A stretch of 64,000 nt of DNA from Lamellibrachia columna (Eukaryota > Annelida > Polychaeta > Sabellida > Siboglinidae). The stretch is from the NCBI GenBank assembly GCA_963662155.1, contig OY759270.1, forward strand, positions 15,299,009-15,363,008, read 5' to 3'. The notes below the pieces were generated by a model. That model was not told the DNA's origin. It worked only from the letters and a program-made list of their open reading frames with translations, and did not search any database. The position numbers were made by a program, and so were the translations under genes. Shown here piece by piece: positions 12,915 through 25,745 of the stretch. Numbering within the stretch: position 1 is the first letter of the stretch; the number at the start of each line of letters is the position of its first letter.

Positions 12915-13022
12915 CACACCATACCCGTTCAGAATTATAGTTTCGCTTATATGTTTTTTCTTCAAATCGCGCCAGTGGAACATCAAACAACCGACCACAT
13001 ACTTAAGCGTCGATTATATCTA
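12915..13022 (-). promoter_or_regulatory. Remnant leader exon and promoter of psi-S3
   Basis: On the minus strand, a GATATAATCGACGC string (about 13018-13005) corresponds to the S4 TATA region GATATAAAGGCGGC, and ATAATTCTGAACGGGTATGG corresponds to the S4 exon end and donor. The expected CAG/GT junction reads CGG/GT, so splicing may be damaged too. Confidence 0.45.
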
Positions 13023-13579
13023 CAGTTTGTTCAAACTAGTTTCCTAAGACATTCTTTTAAAATGCAATGATAACTTTCTTATCAAACTTAACGTGTAGAT
13101 ACTTTTGGAAAACATTTCAATGTATCCTTCATATGTGCACAAAGGTTATTCAACAGTCAACGTCCATTGCAAGACGATTGCATATCCACGAATGTTATTC
13201 GTGAAATGCACTCGTACGCGGAACCGATAATTTGCTGTCCCTAAATATATTCAGGTCAGAACACATAGGCTTCTATGATGGCTGAGATGACGGCACCTTC
13301 ATGCAGTGCGAAAGTAGTTTCCACGCTTAGTGGGGCCTCGTCTTGTTGCGTTCAACAGGCCATGTATCTTTGCAAAAGACAGTCGCGATTGCATCTTTCT
13401 TGAAACGGAAAAGCGACTGACTGATTGAACATGTATGTCGGTTTATGATGCAATATAAGCAGACCCAGCTTTAGTGAAAGTGAAAGTTTGATAGGAGTAG
13501 CACTGGAGTAAAGTACTTATCAGGTCATTTTTCTCCCTTCCTACAAAGCATCTACATATATCTTTTCATAAATGGCTAC

Positions 13580-13785
13580 AAGCAAACATAAGAACATAAA
13601 CACACATAAGAACATAAACAAACATAAGAACATAAACAAACATAAGAACATAAACACACATAAGAACATAAACAAAAATAATAACATAAACTAACATAAG
13701 AACATAAACACACATAAGAACATAAACAAACATAAGAACATAGACAAACATAAGAACATAAGCAAACATAAGAACATATACATAT
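13580..13785. repeat. 18-base minisatellite
   Basis: About eleven units of cataagaacataaacaaa with point variation. Because 18 is a multiple of 3, repetitive open frames appear (YVLMFV, CLCSYV types); these are artefacts. Confidence 0.9.
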
Positions 13786-14469
13786 ATGTTTCGTATAATA
13801 GTACGCTACTGTGAGAGCCATTACGTGTCAGCAGTACAGAGGATAACTTTTCAACAACTATTATTATCATTTCTCACAGAGTGAGCCCAAAAGAACATGT
13901 GTATGTGATACATTTAATGGATAATAAAGCCTTTCAATTCAGTCATGTTTTGAAAAAAGTTGAATGGTGGAATGTTTCTTTTACTGACATGCATTGAATT
14001 TTACAGTTGTATTCCATACACAAGCAATGGCAGAGCCCTTCTACATGTATATGCACAGGATCATGAAAACTTATAATGTCTTCCTGTGCAGTGTGTATTT
14101 GCATGTTCTACACATAACTTTTTTAATTTCAGAGGAAATTCAATATTCGTCGATAATATTGAATTCATCAACCAAAAACAAGTACAATTTATCTTGACCA
14201 ATATCATTAGCAGTTAGATGTAGCCTGCTCTTGATCGACAATACCGCTACTTACAAGTCGGTTTATTCTTGACATACAGAGCAAGGAATTATTGCGAAGG
14301 ACGTTACCGATTTGCCATTTTAATTTCCCATCAATGCCACAGAATCACCGCATCACACAATACAAAAAATACATACTTGTGTCCCTCTATCAGGTGATGA
14401 GTTGCGAACTGACACACTGTCATTGTTGGCGTTTTGTCATGCAGGCGAAATCATTGCTTTTACCTTTTT

Positions 14470-14720
14470 ACAGCTTTAACATAGACCCTGTCCATGGACT
14501 GCAGAACGTGACACTCCTTTCTCCGTGGTTGGTTTCTCCAAAGCGTTCTTGTATTATTAATTATGTCATCTTCTCATCGGTCTGCATCTTGCTCCTTTTC
14601 CTTTTCCAGGCTGTCAACCATCTGCTCTGATGGTCCACCTGCTGTCTTGCAATATCGTCAACTTCAAATATCCACTTTGTTTTCCTATCTTTGTTTTGCG
14701 GTGATGGTATGTTGGATTTG
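14470..14720. repeat. Dispersed repeat, copy 1
   Basis: Shares several ordered stretches with 51985-52215 (tcatcggtct, gatggtccacctgctgtctt against gatggtccatctgttgtctt, tccactttgttttc). An interspersed repeat of unknown class; no protein recognised. Confidence 0.5.
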
Positions 14721-15627
14721 TTATTTTAGCTTTTATTTTTCTTTCCTTGGCACTTTGCGTTGATCTTTGTTTTCAACTGTTTCATCGTTGACCATGATTG
14801 GTTTCCATGTTATAATTGATAAGACGAATTGATTAAAAAAAAAATTTTGGAAGTTTGTCGTCCTTGAATAATTTGTGGTACTTTCCAAAGTAGCGCACGA
14901 AAATAAAATGTCATTAACAGTAAGAAATTAGTATATTGACCAGATAAATTAATCTACATACAAATAAAATAAAGAGTGTACTTATGAAAATGAGAAAACC
15001 ACCAATGTTCGAAGATAAATGGTCAGTGTGTGCGTGTTATAGATTCTGATACATCACAACGTGTTAATTGGTCGGTATAGATATTTCAGCAAGAAAATGT
15101 GTCAACCGATGTGAGCACGACTGACAACCGTTCTAGCGTGTACACGTATACATCTTGTGGCATGACTAACCAACCTTATTATTTTGTAAATCAATACACC
15201 CATACGCAAACACGCACACACGCACACAACGTTCAAATTTCACCTGTCTCCACGTATATTCTATAGGATACTAATAGCGTCATGGTTGCATATGTTCTAC
15301 ATGCTGTTAATCCATAGCCCGTACCCTGTGACGTACCCTGTGACGCAGACGAGTAACATACATCGTTGAATATAAACAAAACATGTATAAGAACGACATA
15401 TTTGCGAATGCCCAGTTCTACCTGATGTTGCAAGATCCACTGCTTCAAGAAAGCCGTCAAACTTCATAATTTGTTAGTATGTTTCTCTAGGTATAATTAT
15501 ATTTGCTAGTCGTGCGACGACGTGCATGCGTGCAAGTCCACGCACGATTCATTTACGCCGTTCGTGTCAGTTGCCCGGACACGCAGAAGGCAGAAGGACG
15601 GGCGTCATTAATTAATGTGGTAGTGGT

Positions 15628-15805
15628 ATTGGTGTAGATTGTGGTGGTGGTAGTGGAAGTGGTGGTAGTGGTGGTGGTGGTGGTAGTGGTGGTGGTAGTG
15701 GTGGCAGTGGTGGTAGTGGTGGCAGTGGTGGTAGTGGTGGTAGTGGTGGTAGTGGTGGCAGTGGTGGTAGTGGTGGTGGTGGTCGTCGTCGTCGTCGTCA
15801 TCTTA
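15628..15805 (+). repeat. (GGT/AGT)n microsatellite
   Basis: Triplet repeat of GGT with AGT and GCA variants, ending in a short CGT run. Confidence 0.9.
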
Positions 15806-16071
15806 TTAGCAACAACGGTGGGATAGTATTCCGATTCTGAACAAGGCAAACATTTTACACAAACATGGATAACCAAGTACATTGAATTACATGTTCTTTA
15901 TTACCAAACTATTAACTATTGCATGACGGTTTTCTTACAATTCCGTTGCTATTATTCGAGAAGTGTTGTTTAAGTATTCAGAACATATATCAGTACAACG
16001 CTCCAGGCGAGCACTATTTGAGATGCCACGTTAACGATTGCCGGATCTCCTGTTCGAATTAGATGCATTTC

Positions 16072-17629
16072 TTATTTTGGTTTCCTGGGATCCACGAGAC
16101 GTCCGAGGAACAAGATCGATCCGGTCTTGAAGTCGCGAATCAGGAAGAGGAAGGGGTGGTCGGCGACGAAGTCCTTGCGTATGGGCGGAACAGATGATTT
16201 TGTAAAGAGCACCACGGTGGCTGCGGCAGCTTCTGTGCCTTTCTCGTCTACCCCAATGAAAGCCTTGTGGATCACTTTATGTATAAACAGGGGACGTCCT
16301 GGGCTGATGCCTCTGAAGTCGGCGCTCGGATTGAATGCAAGCCTCATTCCCATCTCCCCCAGCTGTTTCGGCAGATTTTTACCAAAATTCATCTCGAACC
16401 GTGGAATTGCCACGGACCTCCTGCTGGTGCGTAAACGAGCCAACGCTAATGCTATTCTTGTGTACGTGAGATTGCTCTCCAAAGCCGCTAGACCGTCGAT
16501 CTTCTTGGGCAGTAGGATGTCCATGACTAGTCGGTTGCCACGGTACGGCAGCTCCAGGATCTGACAATCCAGACGGTGGTTGAATGAATACCTGAATCGG
16601 TCGGTCTGAGTCATCATGTTCACAAGGGTCGTCACCGAGGGTAATATGTGGAATGTCGCCTTTTTGGTACGACGGGGATTGAATGGATATTTCCAGGTTC
16701 CTTTGAAGTAGATAGCGTTCACCAACGCCAAAACAGAACTTCTAATGTCAGAGGGTTTGACTAACTTCGTTATCTTATCGTTGGTTCTGTCCATAACCCA
16801 TTTGTTGATGTATTTGGCAGATATTTCTGGCTTGTTGCTGAATTCCAACTCTTTGTAGCCGGCGGAGTAATAGTTGTCTAGGAAAGTCTTGTAGGATGGG
16901 CGCATGCTGAAGCCTATATCCGCGAAAACACCGTTTGCCAAACAGAGGGTATATGTGTCTTCCGTGGCATTCAATGAAGCAAGTGTGGCAGAGAAAGTTT
17001 CGTGGACGTTAGACTTCAGTGGGCCGAATTTGAGCGCTTGATATATCTCTTCCGCTGTCTTACCGCGGGCTCCGGCGTAGGCCATGGCAAGAGCCGTCGA
17101 TATACTGGAATGACAACAACGGACTTTACAATAATAACAACAAAACATTTTATACGTTAAGTACTTTTTTGTAGCAATGATAGCCATCACAAAAACGATG
17201 GCGGCCTGTATCTTGTGGCAGTCATAAATCATACTGAATCATAGGTAATATATACCGTAAGCAGAGTTAATGACCGACAGAGAGTTGATGCATATCACCA
17301 GAAGACAGGGCAGGAAATATAATATCACAGGGTTTTTAATGGCGGAATATATAAAATCGGTACATCAATACAGAGTGTACGCACAGAAGATATTGGTTGA
17401 TATAAATTTCAAGAGGTTAATTCAGACTATTTAGGGAAGTTAATTGTAACTACAGAAATGGAAGCTTAGCAAATAACGGAAATTAAATATAATAAATCGT
17501 CTTGAGAAAATGGAATTCCGCCGAAATGTTTAAAGACTTTAGATATACGCAAAATACAGGTAGACAAATGTGTGTATAAAGAAACACATATTGAGCATGA
17601 ATAAATACATATGAACATTATGTTAATTA

Positions 17630-17722
<93 letters not shown>

Positions 17723-20700
17723 TTTAAACCAGTATATTTATGGATTATGCAAGGATGCAATCCAGTGAATTATAATTTTCGACGAACAATGGGTGTCGCA
17801 AATTGCAATGGCTTGAATAATTTGTTCAATGACTTGTCAATGCTAGTAATTACACTATAAATAGCCTTTTTGGTGACGCATTTAAAAGTGTTGACATTGG
17901 CCGTAGAAAACATATGGCTGGCGCTGCATTTCTTAGGCAGCCTATTTAAAATCCTGTATGAGGTGTTGTATGCTACTATAAAAAGCTACAAAACTGCTTC
18001 ATATATAAATCATCCAAAAGGCGCACATATAAACATTACGTTGCATCCATATCAACATGGCTTCCTAAGAGCTAAGTCGTGCTTAACAGATAGTTTATGT
18101 TTTGTAGAAGATATCACTACGTGGCTAGATGAGGGATCACCAGTATATATTATCTACTTATATGTTCATAAACCTTCCGACAAAGTGATACATAAGAGAT
18201 AACTACTTATGTAAAAAGCCCATGCTATCGGGGATTGCGTAATCATCTGAACAGAACATGGCTGACCGAAAGAAGACAACGCGTTGTAGTAAATCGTAAG
18301 GTTTCATACTGGAAATCAGTGTTAGTGGTGTACCACAAGGATCAGTATTAGGACCTATATAATTATTAGCATATATCAATAACTTGGACGATAATATAAC
18401 AATCACTTTACTGCCATTTGCATATGACACACCGGTGTTTCGAAAAAGTTAAACATGATGGAGAAAAACAATATTTACAAAATAATATAGACAATTTAGT
18501 GAAATGTTCGAACAAATAACAAATGTTATTAAATTTTGTGAAGTGTAAATGCCTACACTCAGGACACGGGAACTTGAATGAAAACCACAGAATGAGAGAT
18601 AGTGTTCAATGTAATACCATAACAGAAAATACGACTTAGGATTAGTGATATGAATGTTCTAGACCCGTGTGGTATTGCAACTGAAAATGTAATAACATTT
18701 TTGGGTTGATTAGGAAAGACCTTAGCTATGAAGAACTCCTAAATATGTGTGGTTTAATAATCCTAGAGACACGGAGGTTAAAAGGATATCAAATTGAAGT
18801 TGTTTAAGGCATTGAAATTGTATGAAGATATTGATATAAATAAGTTTGTTGTCACTTACGAAAGACAGTAGAATTAGAGGACACTCTAATATTCATTCTC
18901 ACAAAGGAACATAAATGAATGGAACAAATTATCTACATATTGTATAAATGCTGGCTGTAAGAGTATAATCTAGCATTAAGTTACATAGCTTCTTTCATAG
19001 AAGATGTTAACAGTAAAACGGCATACACTCGAAATCCGCAACGTAAATATGTTAAAATCCAAACTTGTCAAATATGACAGATGGACGGGTTGCACAAATT
19101 GATGGACCATCGATAAATTAATGGCTTCCGTGTCCACTTGCCAACTGGGCGTTTTGTCTTGGATGACAATCTTGACTTGTTATGACTTGTTAAATGTTGT
19201 TCTTGGTCACGTGGTTAAAGAGAAAATAAATTTCAAAATAAATAAAATAAATGATTTTATACATAGAGATAGACAGACCGCTGCCATCTGTTAAAACAAA
19301 AGCCCATGTGCAGCTCACTATATATCATATTTTGTTAATATATATTTACCAAAAAAAGGTTTAATTAGATATCATATTTTTTATTTAGATATATTGTATT
19401 GCTTTAGAAATGAAAGTATATGTTTTATTTTTTAAATATATTGACATGTTCAAAACTTTTCCTAAGAGTTTATTGAGTGGAACGAGCTGATTAATTGCTA
19501 TAAGGCAAACACGTGACATGCGAGTAGTCCTCGTGTTTTGCTTCATCAACACGTAGGATATAATTATATATATAAAGGTGGGTTTCGGGACAGTCAATGC
19601 CATATTGATATGACATATACATGATCTTCGAGAACAGGCACTTTTAAGAAATACAGCTACAACTGAAATCAGACAATCTAAAAGAAGCTATGAGCAAAAA
19701 CTAGCATGTAACATAAAAAATGACAGCAAGAGTTTTTATGCATATGTCAGGAGTAAACAAAACGTACAAGACAAGGTTGGACCTCTAGAAGACAGTGCTG
19801 GAAATATAATATCACAGGGGTTTTTAATGGCGGAAGACCTAAATGGTTACTTCAGTTCAGTGTTTACCAAAGAAGATATTAGTTCATTACCAGTAGCTGA
19901 TGCTAAATTTCAGGGGGCTAAATCTGACTATTTAGGTCCGTTAGTTGTAACTCCAGAATTGGTAGCTAAGAAAATAAAGGCAATGAAGGATAACAAATCA
20001 CCGGGAGTGGATGGGATTCCTCCAAAATTACTAATGGAAACAGTAGAACAAATCAGTATACCACTTGCAAGAGTATTCAACTTGTCATTAAAAGAGGAAG
20101 TTGTTCCGTTTGAATGGAAAGAAGCAAACATCATACCATTATTTAAAAAGGGTTCGAGAAATAAGTCAGAGAATTACAGACCAGTGAGTTTAACGTCAGT
20201 GATTTGTAAATTATTAGAAAGGTTAATTAAAGACCATATGGTGGACTTCCTCATTAAGCATAAATTATTAAATTCATCTCAACATGGATTCCTTAAAGCG
20301 AGGTCATGCTTAACAAATATGTTATGTTTTTTGGAAGAAATCACTAAGTGGATAGACGTGGGTTCGCCAGTAGATATTATCTACTTAGATTTTCAGAAAG
20401 CTTTTGACAAAGTGCCACATCAAAGATTACTACTTAAATTAAAAGTCCATGGTATCGGGGATAGCATAACTGACTGGATAGAACAATGGCTGATTGACAG
20501 AAGACAACGAGTTGTAGTAGATGGAGAAGTTTCAAATTGGAAATCGGTTTTGAGTGGGGTACCTCAAGGATCAGTATTAGGACCTATATTATTCTTAATT
20601 TATATCAATGACTTGGACGACAGTATAACAAGTAACGTACTGAAATTTGCGGATGACACAAAACTGTTTAGAAAGGTTAATACTGATGGTGATAAACAAC

Positions 20701-21895
20701 ATTTACAAAACGATCTAGACAGATTAGTGAAATGGTCTGAGAAATGGCAGATGATGTTCAATTTTGGGAAATGTAAATGCCTACATACAGGACATAGGAA
20801 CTTGAATGTAAACTATAAAATGGGAGATACTGTTCTGGGTACTACTGTAAAAGAAAAGGACTTAGGAGTTACAATAAGCGCTGATATGAAAGTTTCAGAG
20901 CAGTGTGGTATTGCAGCTTCAAAGGGTAATCAAATTCTTGGATTGATTAGAAGAAACATAACATACAAGGAAAAAAAATTAATTATACCTCTTTATAAAG
21001 CAATAGTTAGACCTCATTTAGAATACTGTATACAAGCATGGAGACCATATCGTAAGAAGGATATAGATACGCTTGAACGCATACAAAGGAGAGCAACTAA
21101 AATGATTCCAGAACTGAGAGACCTTAGTTATGAAGAACGCTTGAAAGAATGTGGTTTAACAACTCTAGAGACAAGGAGGTTAAGAGGAGATCAGATTGAA
21201 GTTTTTAAGATATTGAATGGGTATGAAAATATTGATAGAAATATGTTTTTCTCACTCAAGAAGGATAGCAGAACTAGAGGACATGAGGTAAAATTAGTAA
21301 AGGATCAATGTAGATTGGACATCAGGAAGCACTCGTTCTCACAGAGGACAATAAATGAATGGAACAAATTGTCTACAGATTGTGTAACTGCTAGCAGCGT
21401 GAATATGTTTAAAAACAAGGTTGACACATATCTCAGGAGGGCGGGCTATAAGTAGATGAACATTGTTGGACTCTCGATAAGCCAGCCAATGGCTTCCTTG
21501 TCCACTTGCCATCTGGGCCTTTGGCTTGGATGGCAAATCTTGTTAAATCTTGTTAAATCTATATAGAAAGTAAACCAAATGATTCCGCTAGATGGCATCA
21601 CTTTACACTGCAGAAAGGACACGCCTTCCAAAAATATTAAAATATCAGGGTTCAAAGCATCATGGCATTGTCTCATAGTCATTTTATTTTAGAAATTTCG
21701 AAAAAAAATTCAATTGTCTTACCTGAATGGAGAGAAGAACACATTCTTCCCGTCAACGCCTTCAATCAGCCTGCTGTACAGAGAGAAGGCGAAGTTGCCG
21801 TTAGCTCTGGCCAACTTCCACACTTGGTACGATGACGTCACATTAATGGCGCCAAGAAGAAGAACCGCTCCCAGAAGAGGCCAGTGGCACCGCAT
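16072..21895 (-). CDS. Secreted serpin S4 (two coding exons, retroelement-filled intron)
   Basis: Coding exon 1 is 21895-21723 (173 bases, as in S1 and S2), ending FFSPF with a consensus donor (CAG/GTAAG). Exon 2 is 17104-16072, entered at a CAG acceptor that completes the split Ser codon (phase 2). The product is 401 residues with a signal peptide (PLLGAVLLLGAINVTSS), NAIYFKGTWKYPF, the hinge GTEAAAATV from residue 347, a loop LFTKSSVPPIRK and the signature FVADHPFLFLIRD. P1 is Ser361 by counting, though Lys360 next to it could serve. The 4618-base intron holds two plus-strand copies of one retrotransposon; without them about 0.7 kb remains, the size of the S1 and S2 introns. No other gene lies between the exons on the minus strand. 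AATAAA at 15902-15897 may end the transcript. Confidence 0.9.
17305..19215 (+). mobile_element. Old degenerate copy of the S4-intron retrotransposon
   Basis: Begins at the same kind of sequence as the inner part of the intact copy (ggaaatataatatcacaggg, tttttaatggcgga), is interrupted by a (TA)n run, and continues with recognisable but frameshifted RT blocks (caacatggcttcctaagagc near 18055, ggtgtaccacaaggatcagt near 18330). It ends in a tail resembling tgacttgttaaatgttgttc. Many stops and deletions make it non-functional. Confidence 0.8.
17632..17719. repeat. (TA)n microsatellite
   Basis: About 44 AT/TA dinucleotides lying inside the degenerate retrotransposon copy. Confidence 0.95.
19614..21565 (+). 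mobile_element. Younger 5'-truncated non-LTR retrotransposon in the S4 intron
   Basis: Open in one frame from the TGA at 19611 to the stop at 21455, followed by about 100 bases of 3'UTR that end in short tandem TTGTTAAATC units (21538-21560). The apurinic endonuclease domain expected upstream of the RT in jockey/CR1-like elements is missing, so the copy is 5'-truncated. It lies opposite to the serpin strand. Confidence 0.88.
19827..21455 (+). CDS. Non-LTR retrotransposon reverse transcriptase
   Basis: 542 residues from the first ATG; the frame is open another 71 codons upstream, so the true chain was longer. RT blocks in order: KSPGVDGIPPKLL, FKKGSRNKSENYRPVSLTSV, QHGFLKARSC, YLDFQKAFDKVPHQRLL (first catalytic Asp), LSGVPQGSVLGPILFLIYIND, and FADDTKLF with the catalytic Asp pair. 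After these comes the C-terminal region typical of jockey/CR1-like elements (YCIQAWRPYRKKD, IQRRATKMIPEL, ending FKNKVDTYLRRAGYK). All catalytic motifs look intact, but with no endonuclease domain and no visible promoter this copy is unlikely to move by itself. The intact frame suggests recent insertion. Confidence 0.9.
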   Translation: MAEDLNGYFSSVFTKEDISSLPVADAKFQGAKSDYLGPLVVTPELVAKKIKAMKDNKSPGVDGIPPKLLMETVEQISIPLARVFNLSLKEEVVPFEWKEANIIPLFKKGSRNKSENYRPVSLTSVICKLLERLIKDHMVDFLIKHKLLNSSQHGFLKARSCLTNMLCFLEEITKWIDVGSPVDIIYLDFQKAFDKVPHQRLLLKLKVHGIGDSITDWIEQWLIDRRQRVVVDGEVSNWKSVLSGVPQGSVLGPILFLIYINDLDDSITSNVLKFADDTKLFRKVNTDGDKQHLQNDLDRLVKWSEKWQMMFNFGKCKCLHTGHRNLNVNYKMGDTVLGTTVKEKDLGVTISADMKVSEQCGIAASKGNQILGLIRRNITYKEKKLIIPLYKAIVRPHLEYCIQAWRPYRKKDIDTLERIQRRATKMIPELRDLSYEERLKECGLTTLETRRLRGDQIEVFKILNGYENIDRNMFFSLKKDSRTRGHEVKLVKDQCRLDIRKHSFSQRTINEWNKLSTDCVTASSVNMFKNKVDTYLRRAGYK

Positions 21896-22629
21896 GTTTG
21901 CGTCCCTCTGAACATAAGCTTTGAGATACAATCCCGGATAACATTTGGGTTGGTTATTCTATGAAAGAACTAGTCTAATTTGACAATCGGAATCCATTTA
22001 TTATACATTTCAACAAACGTTACTGCACAATCATTTTAAAGGTCGATTGTTAAGGATGCGTTCTGTATGCAGAGCTTGTTTTACCTTTATAAAATACATA
22101 GGTGCTTTACACTTCATCGCCAGGCAAATATATTTATTCCAACATTTTCACAACTTTCGAATTCTTCAATCTTATTGCAATTGATTCACGTTTACATAAT
22201 GCCACCACTGTCTGCACACCTAGGTACTCCGCTAAACAGATGAATGGATCTAGTGTAACATAAAGATACCGAAATTGTCATGCGATCAGTTTCAAATGAC
22301 AGTACTGTTGCTTTATGGTGAATCTGTGTTGCCGCTGACATGTTTATGGTATGTCTTCTACAATGTTGTTGTAGGTGCCTTAGAAATATGATCGGTGTAT
22401 TTGAATGTGTGCAGATATCTATGACTGTATCTACAAACAAAAGGTTCAGTTTCTTAACTTACTTCATAAGTTGATTTACTTTAAAACGTATACAAACAAG
22501 ACGATTTTTTGATCTCTATAATATGTTTAATGAATTTGCAACGTTATCGTGTGCCACAAAAGTGCCTTTCACACATAATTATGCTTATTTTTCAAAACTG
22601 GTGTATACTGATGCCAATCAACAACCATA

Positions 22630-22725
22630 CCTGTTCGAAGTGGAATTATGTCGTCGGTCTTTCTTGCCTCGAATTCGTCGAACGAAGTGAGATGACCCAA
22701 CACACGAAGTGGCCGCCTTTATATC
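22630..22725 (-). promoter_or_regulatory. S4 promoter and non-coding 5' exon
   Basis: On the minus strand, a good TATA box (GATATAAAGG, TATAAA at 22723-22718) is followed about 30 bases later by TCATCTCACTTC, a plausible initiator. The exon then ends CACTTCGAACAG before a GTATGG donor (exon end 22630). The acceptor just upstream of the S4 ATG (exon start 21907) gives a 722-base 5'UTR intron. This is the clearest of the five leader exons and served as the template for finding the others. Confidence 0.65.
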
Positions 22726-22749
22726 GTTCCACTGTCGGAATGATAATGG

Positions 22750-25254
22750 TGACTATGACGCACTTACAACTCCCAAAATAAATATCTTTTTGTTAACCTT
22801 ATTTAAAGGTATATAAATTTACAAAAAAAGTTGATAACTTATTATGATAGCATGACTGTACCTCATTCATATACGGGATTGCTTTGTGCTATGTCCGTAT
22901 CAGCATTGCATCGGCGACGCCTTGATGATTTGTGGATTATAAAAAAGAGGGCAGGCAGTTCCCGGCTGACCACATACACATACATCATACCCGGCTAGAA
23001 AATACTTTGTACATATTCTTGCTACTGTTATACGAAATCGTAAAAATGGGTCAGCCATCAACCCTCCACACACTTGGGTGCCGTTTACTTCTGCAGTTTG
23101 TTGAAACATTATGTTCTATGTGGGTCGTGTTAGCAGCCGTCCATCTCTACTCTGTGGGTGAGCCCTGACACCAAGGAAGACGTTAACTCTTTTCTTAAAA
23201 TGTTCTCTCTCCCTGATGACTATTTCATGTGGGAATTGGTCGATAGAAAATATTTTTACGGCCAGCTGTGGAATTGTCACAGCAGCTGTGTGTGGAGATG
23301 TTGACGCTAGAGAAGGGGGTATCGTCGTACTACGGACAGTTTGAGAATATCGTGAATCTCCATGGAATACTCGGTGGAACAAGGTGAGTGCACCAACTTG
23401 TCTTTCTAGGGCAAGTGGTTGAATGGCATTCAAGCTCAGAGAAGCTTCTGACAAGATGGTGTCTATTAATGTGAGTGGGGGATAGACGATCTATGCGCGT
23501 CTTTCAGCCTTGAATCAGGTTAGGCTCTTGCCTTTAGCTGCACTTGACATTACATTCCAATGTTTGCTTTCCCACTTTTGAATCTGCAGCAGATATTCAT
23601 GCAATAATTGCCCAAGTTATTTAACTACGACACGCCAACATATGTGTAAAATCAGCTGTAGTGAATATTGCTTCTTGCTAAGGCATTCATACAGCATCAA
23701 CTACTAAGCTAGTATAGATAATTGTTCTACTTAATTAAACATGAAGATCCATAGGAAACCGTATGAATGCCAGCTTCATGTGTGCACAAAATACGCACCA
23801 ATGATTTTCATTCAAACGATAAATCTACGTGTACTCTATGTATGTAGTGATTAACTGTTACTGTGTTGATTTCTTTCTCACATCGACAGTTTCGAATGTT
23901 TCTTCAACGTTGTGAATCATGCCTGACGTCGGATTAACTTGTCGCAGACCGTCACAGACCGTGACAATCCGTCGCGGTATCTCACACCTGCAGTGCACGC
24001 AGGTTATTGAACACAAGCATAAATTGCACGAAGAACACAAAATGCGCAACATTTACATATATAGTGCGTGCATTGTTAAATTATAATGTAAATAATTTTA
24101 ACCATTTGAATTGGTGAAACAAAGTACATTATTGGTACTACATATGTCGTGCGACGCAAACACGTGCAGAATGGTGACAGGACTATATATCATTCAGTAA
24201 AAACAGACACATAAGAACCAGGAATGCTCTTTTTTCTCAGTTCTAGTTAATGATGTAAGACGCATTACTTCTAGTAATGTGACATTCCTCACGTTGTTGC
24301 CTCTACCTTTATAATTTATTAGTTAGCGTCTTTTAAACACAATTAATAATATTTGTTAGACATGCGATGAATTTCATGCGAGCAGCACCACGCACGATTC
24401 ATTTACGGAGTTCGTATGACGCAATTGATCAGAATATGTGGCATATTTAACTAAATTACCCGTAACTAAAAAGCCGCCTAACTCCGAAACCACGGCTACT
24501 GTTCACGAGTGAGTTAGAACATGTTCTAACTTTGCAAATATTATAATAATATATTGGACTCTCGCCATATGGAATATGTTGGAAAATTACCAAATTGGTC
24601 CACATGTCCGATGTTCACTATATCCATTTATACGAGGGAAGGTGAACAAAGGTGACAAAAGGTGACATATGTCAATGTCTACGTCATTGCAGCTGTAAAA
24701 GATGTACTGTTTTATTTTAATTAAGTTTCTCTTAAACATACGGTGTGGAGCGTTTTGATGAGTAATGCTGAAGCAACCTTCAGCGCGCCTACGTCATGTC
24801 AAATAGTCCCGTCAGCGAAGAGGGGATTATGAACCTTGAGCATTCCCATCGTGCTTTGTCTACTGAGAAATGTTGATCACATAATATGACGCGCAATGTG
24901 TGTCATCTTGTTTACGCGGTTAACAGAAGGTGTCCTTATCTCACGGATGTTTTTATGATGAAACGTGCGCCACAACTGTTTGCGGCAAGACAGAAACTAT
25001 CCCCCAAAAAGTATGCAGTTTTAATGGCTAGGCGGCTATTATGCAAGGTATTCTGCAATCGCGTTCGAAGCGAATAATTACTAATACAAAGATGGGTTTG
25101 TATTTTATTTTTTGGGGCTAGTAAACATGGGGCGTAACACCTTTCACCACATTGTTTGTAAATAGCAGGAATCATTCAGGGGATGAGGGAAAGGCCACGT
25201 GCATGCTCTCCAAAGTAACTTGTCACAAGTTTGCATGAATAAGTAGTCGCCAAG
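22750..25254. other. No gene recognised
   Basis: Only short frames without recognisable domains. A string at about 22968-23005 (cacatacacatacatcatac) resembles the leader-exon donor region of psi-S3 and might be one more serpin promoter remnant, but I could not find coding sequence to go with it. Confidence 0.3.
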
Positions 25255-25745
25255 CGTGTGGCTTTCCAAGAGCTTGGTTGGGTCCATGATTATCAACAAC
25301 GACACTAGGCATACGGACGTGCTCACGTAGACATACGAACATGAGTGAATGCGCCTACAGAGCCAACGTTGTGTGCACAATAAATCGTATTTCTTCAGCT
25401 TGTGGAACGAAACATTTGAGAAACTTAATTATATTTCTTTACCGTTTCGCTCTCCTGCATTGTGAAATACGGTGATACGACTACGACATATATTATTATA
25501 AAACAAATAAGACAAGTAATCCCAAAGTGACGTTTTTTGCACACTAGTCTTGGTAATTGCGCAGATAGCAGCCACGTTCACGTATGTCAGTCGGTAAAAA
25601 AGGCGGATCATGTAGCGCGCGAAGTCCTGATTTACCTCCTCACAGAGGAATTGCGTTGTAGCAAATGGTCCCATCGGTGCCTGGTTCCATGTACGTGTTT
25701 TTGTAGCGACGTACCAGGCTTCGCCAGTCACCAGCACCGCGCTTC
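25255..25745. repeat. Duplicated block C, copy 1
   Basis: Matches 34330-34800 in order (for example gcagacatacgaacat-type sequence, cttggtaattgcgcagata, and the run tttttgtagcgacgtaccag that is identical in both). On the minus strand both copies encode AWYVATKTRTWNQAP, but the frame has no ATG and diverges at once outside this patch, so I treat it as a non-coding repeat. Confidence 0.65.

Noticed and set aside
25429..25737. 102-codon minus-strand frame
   Set aside because: It starts at GTG, and only a 15-residue patch is shared with block C copy 2; the rest diverges.
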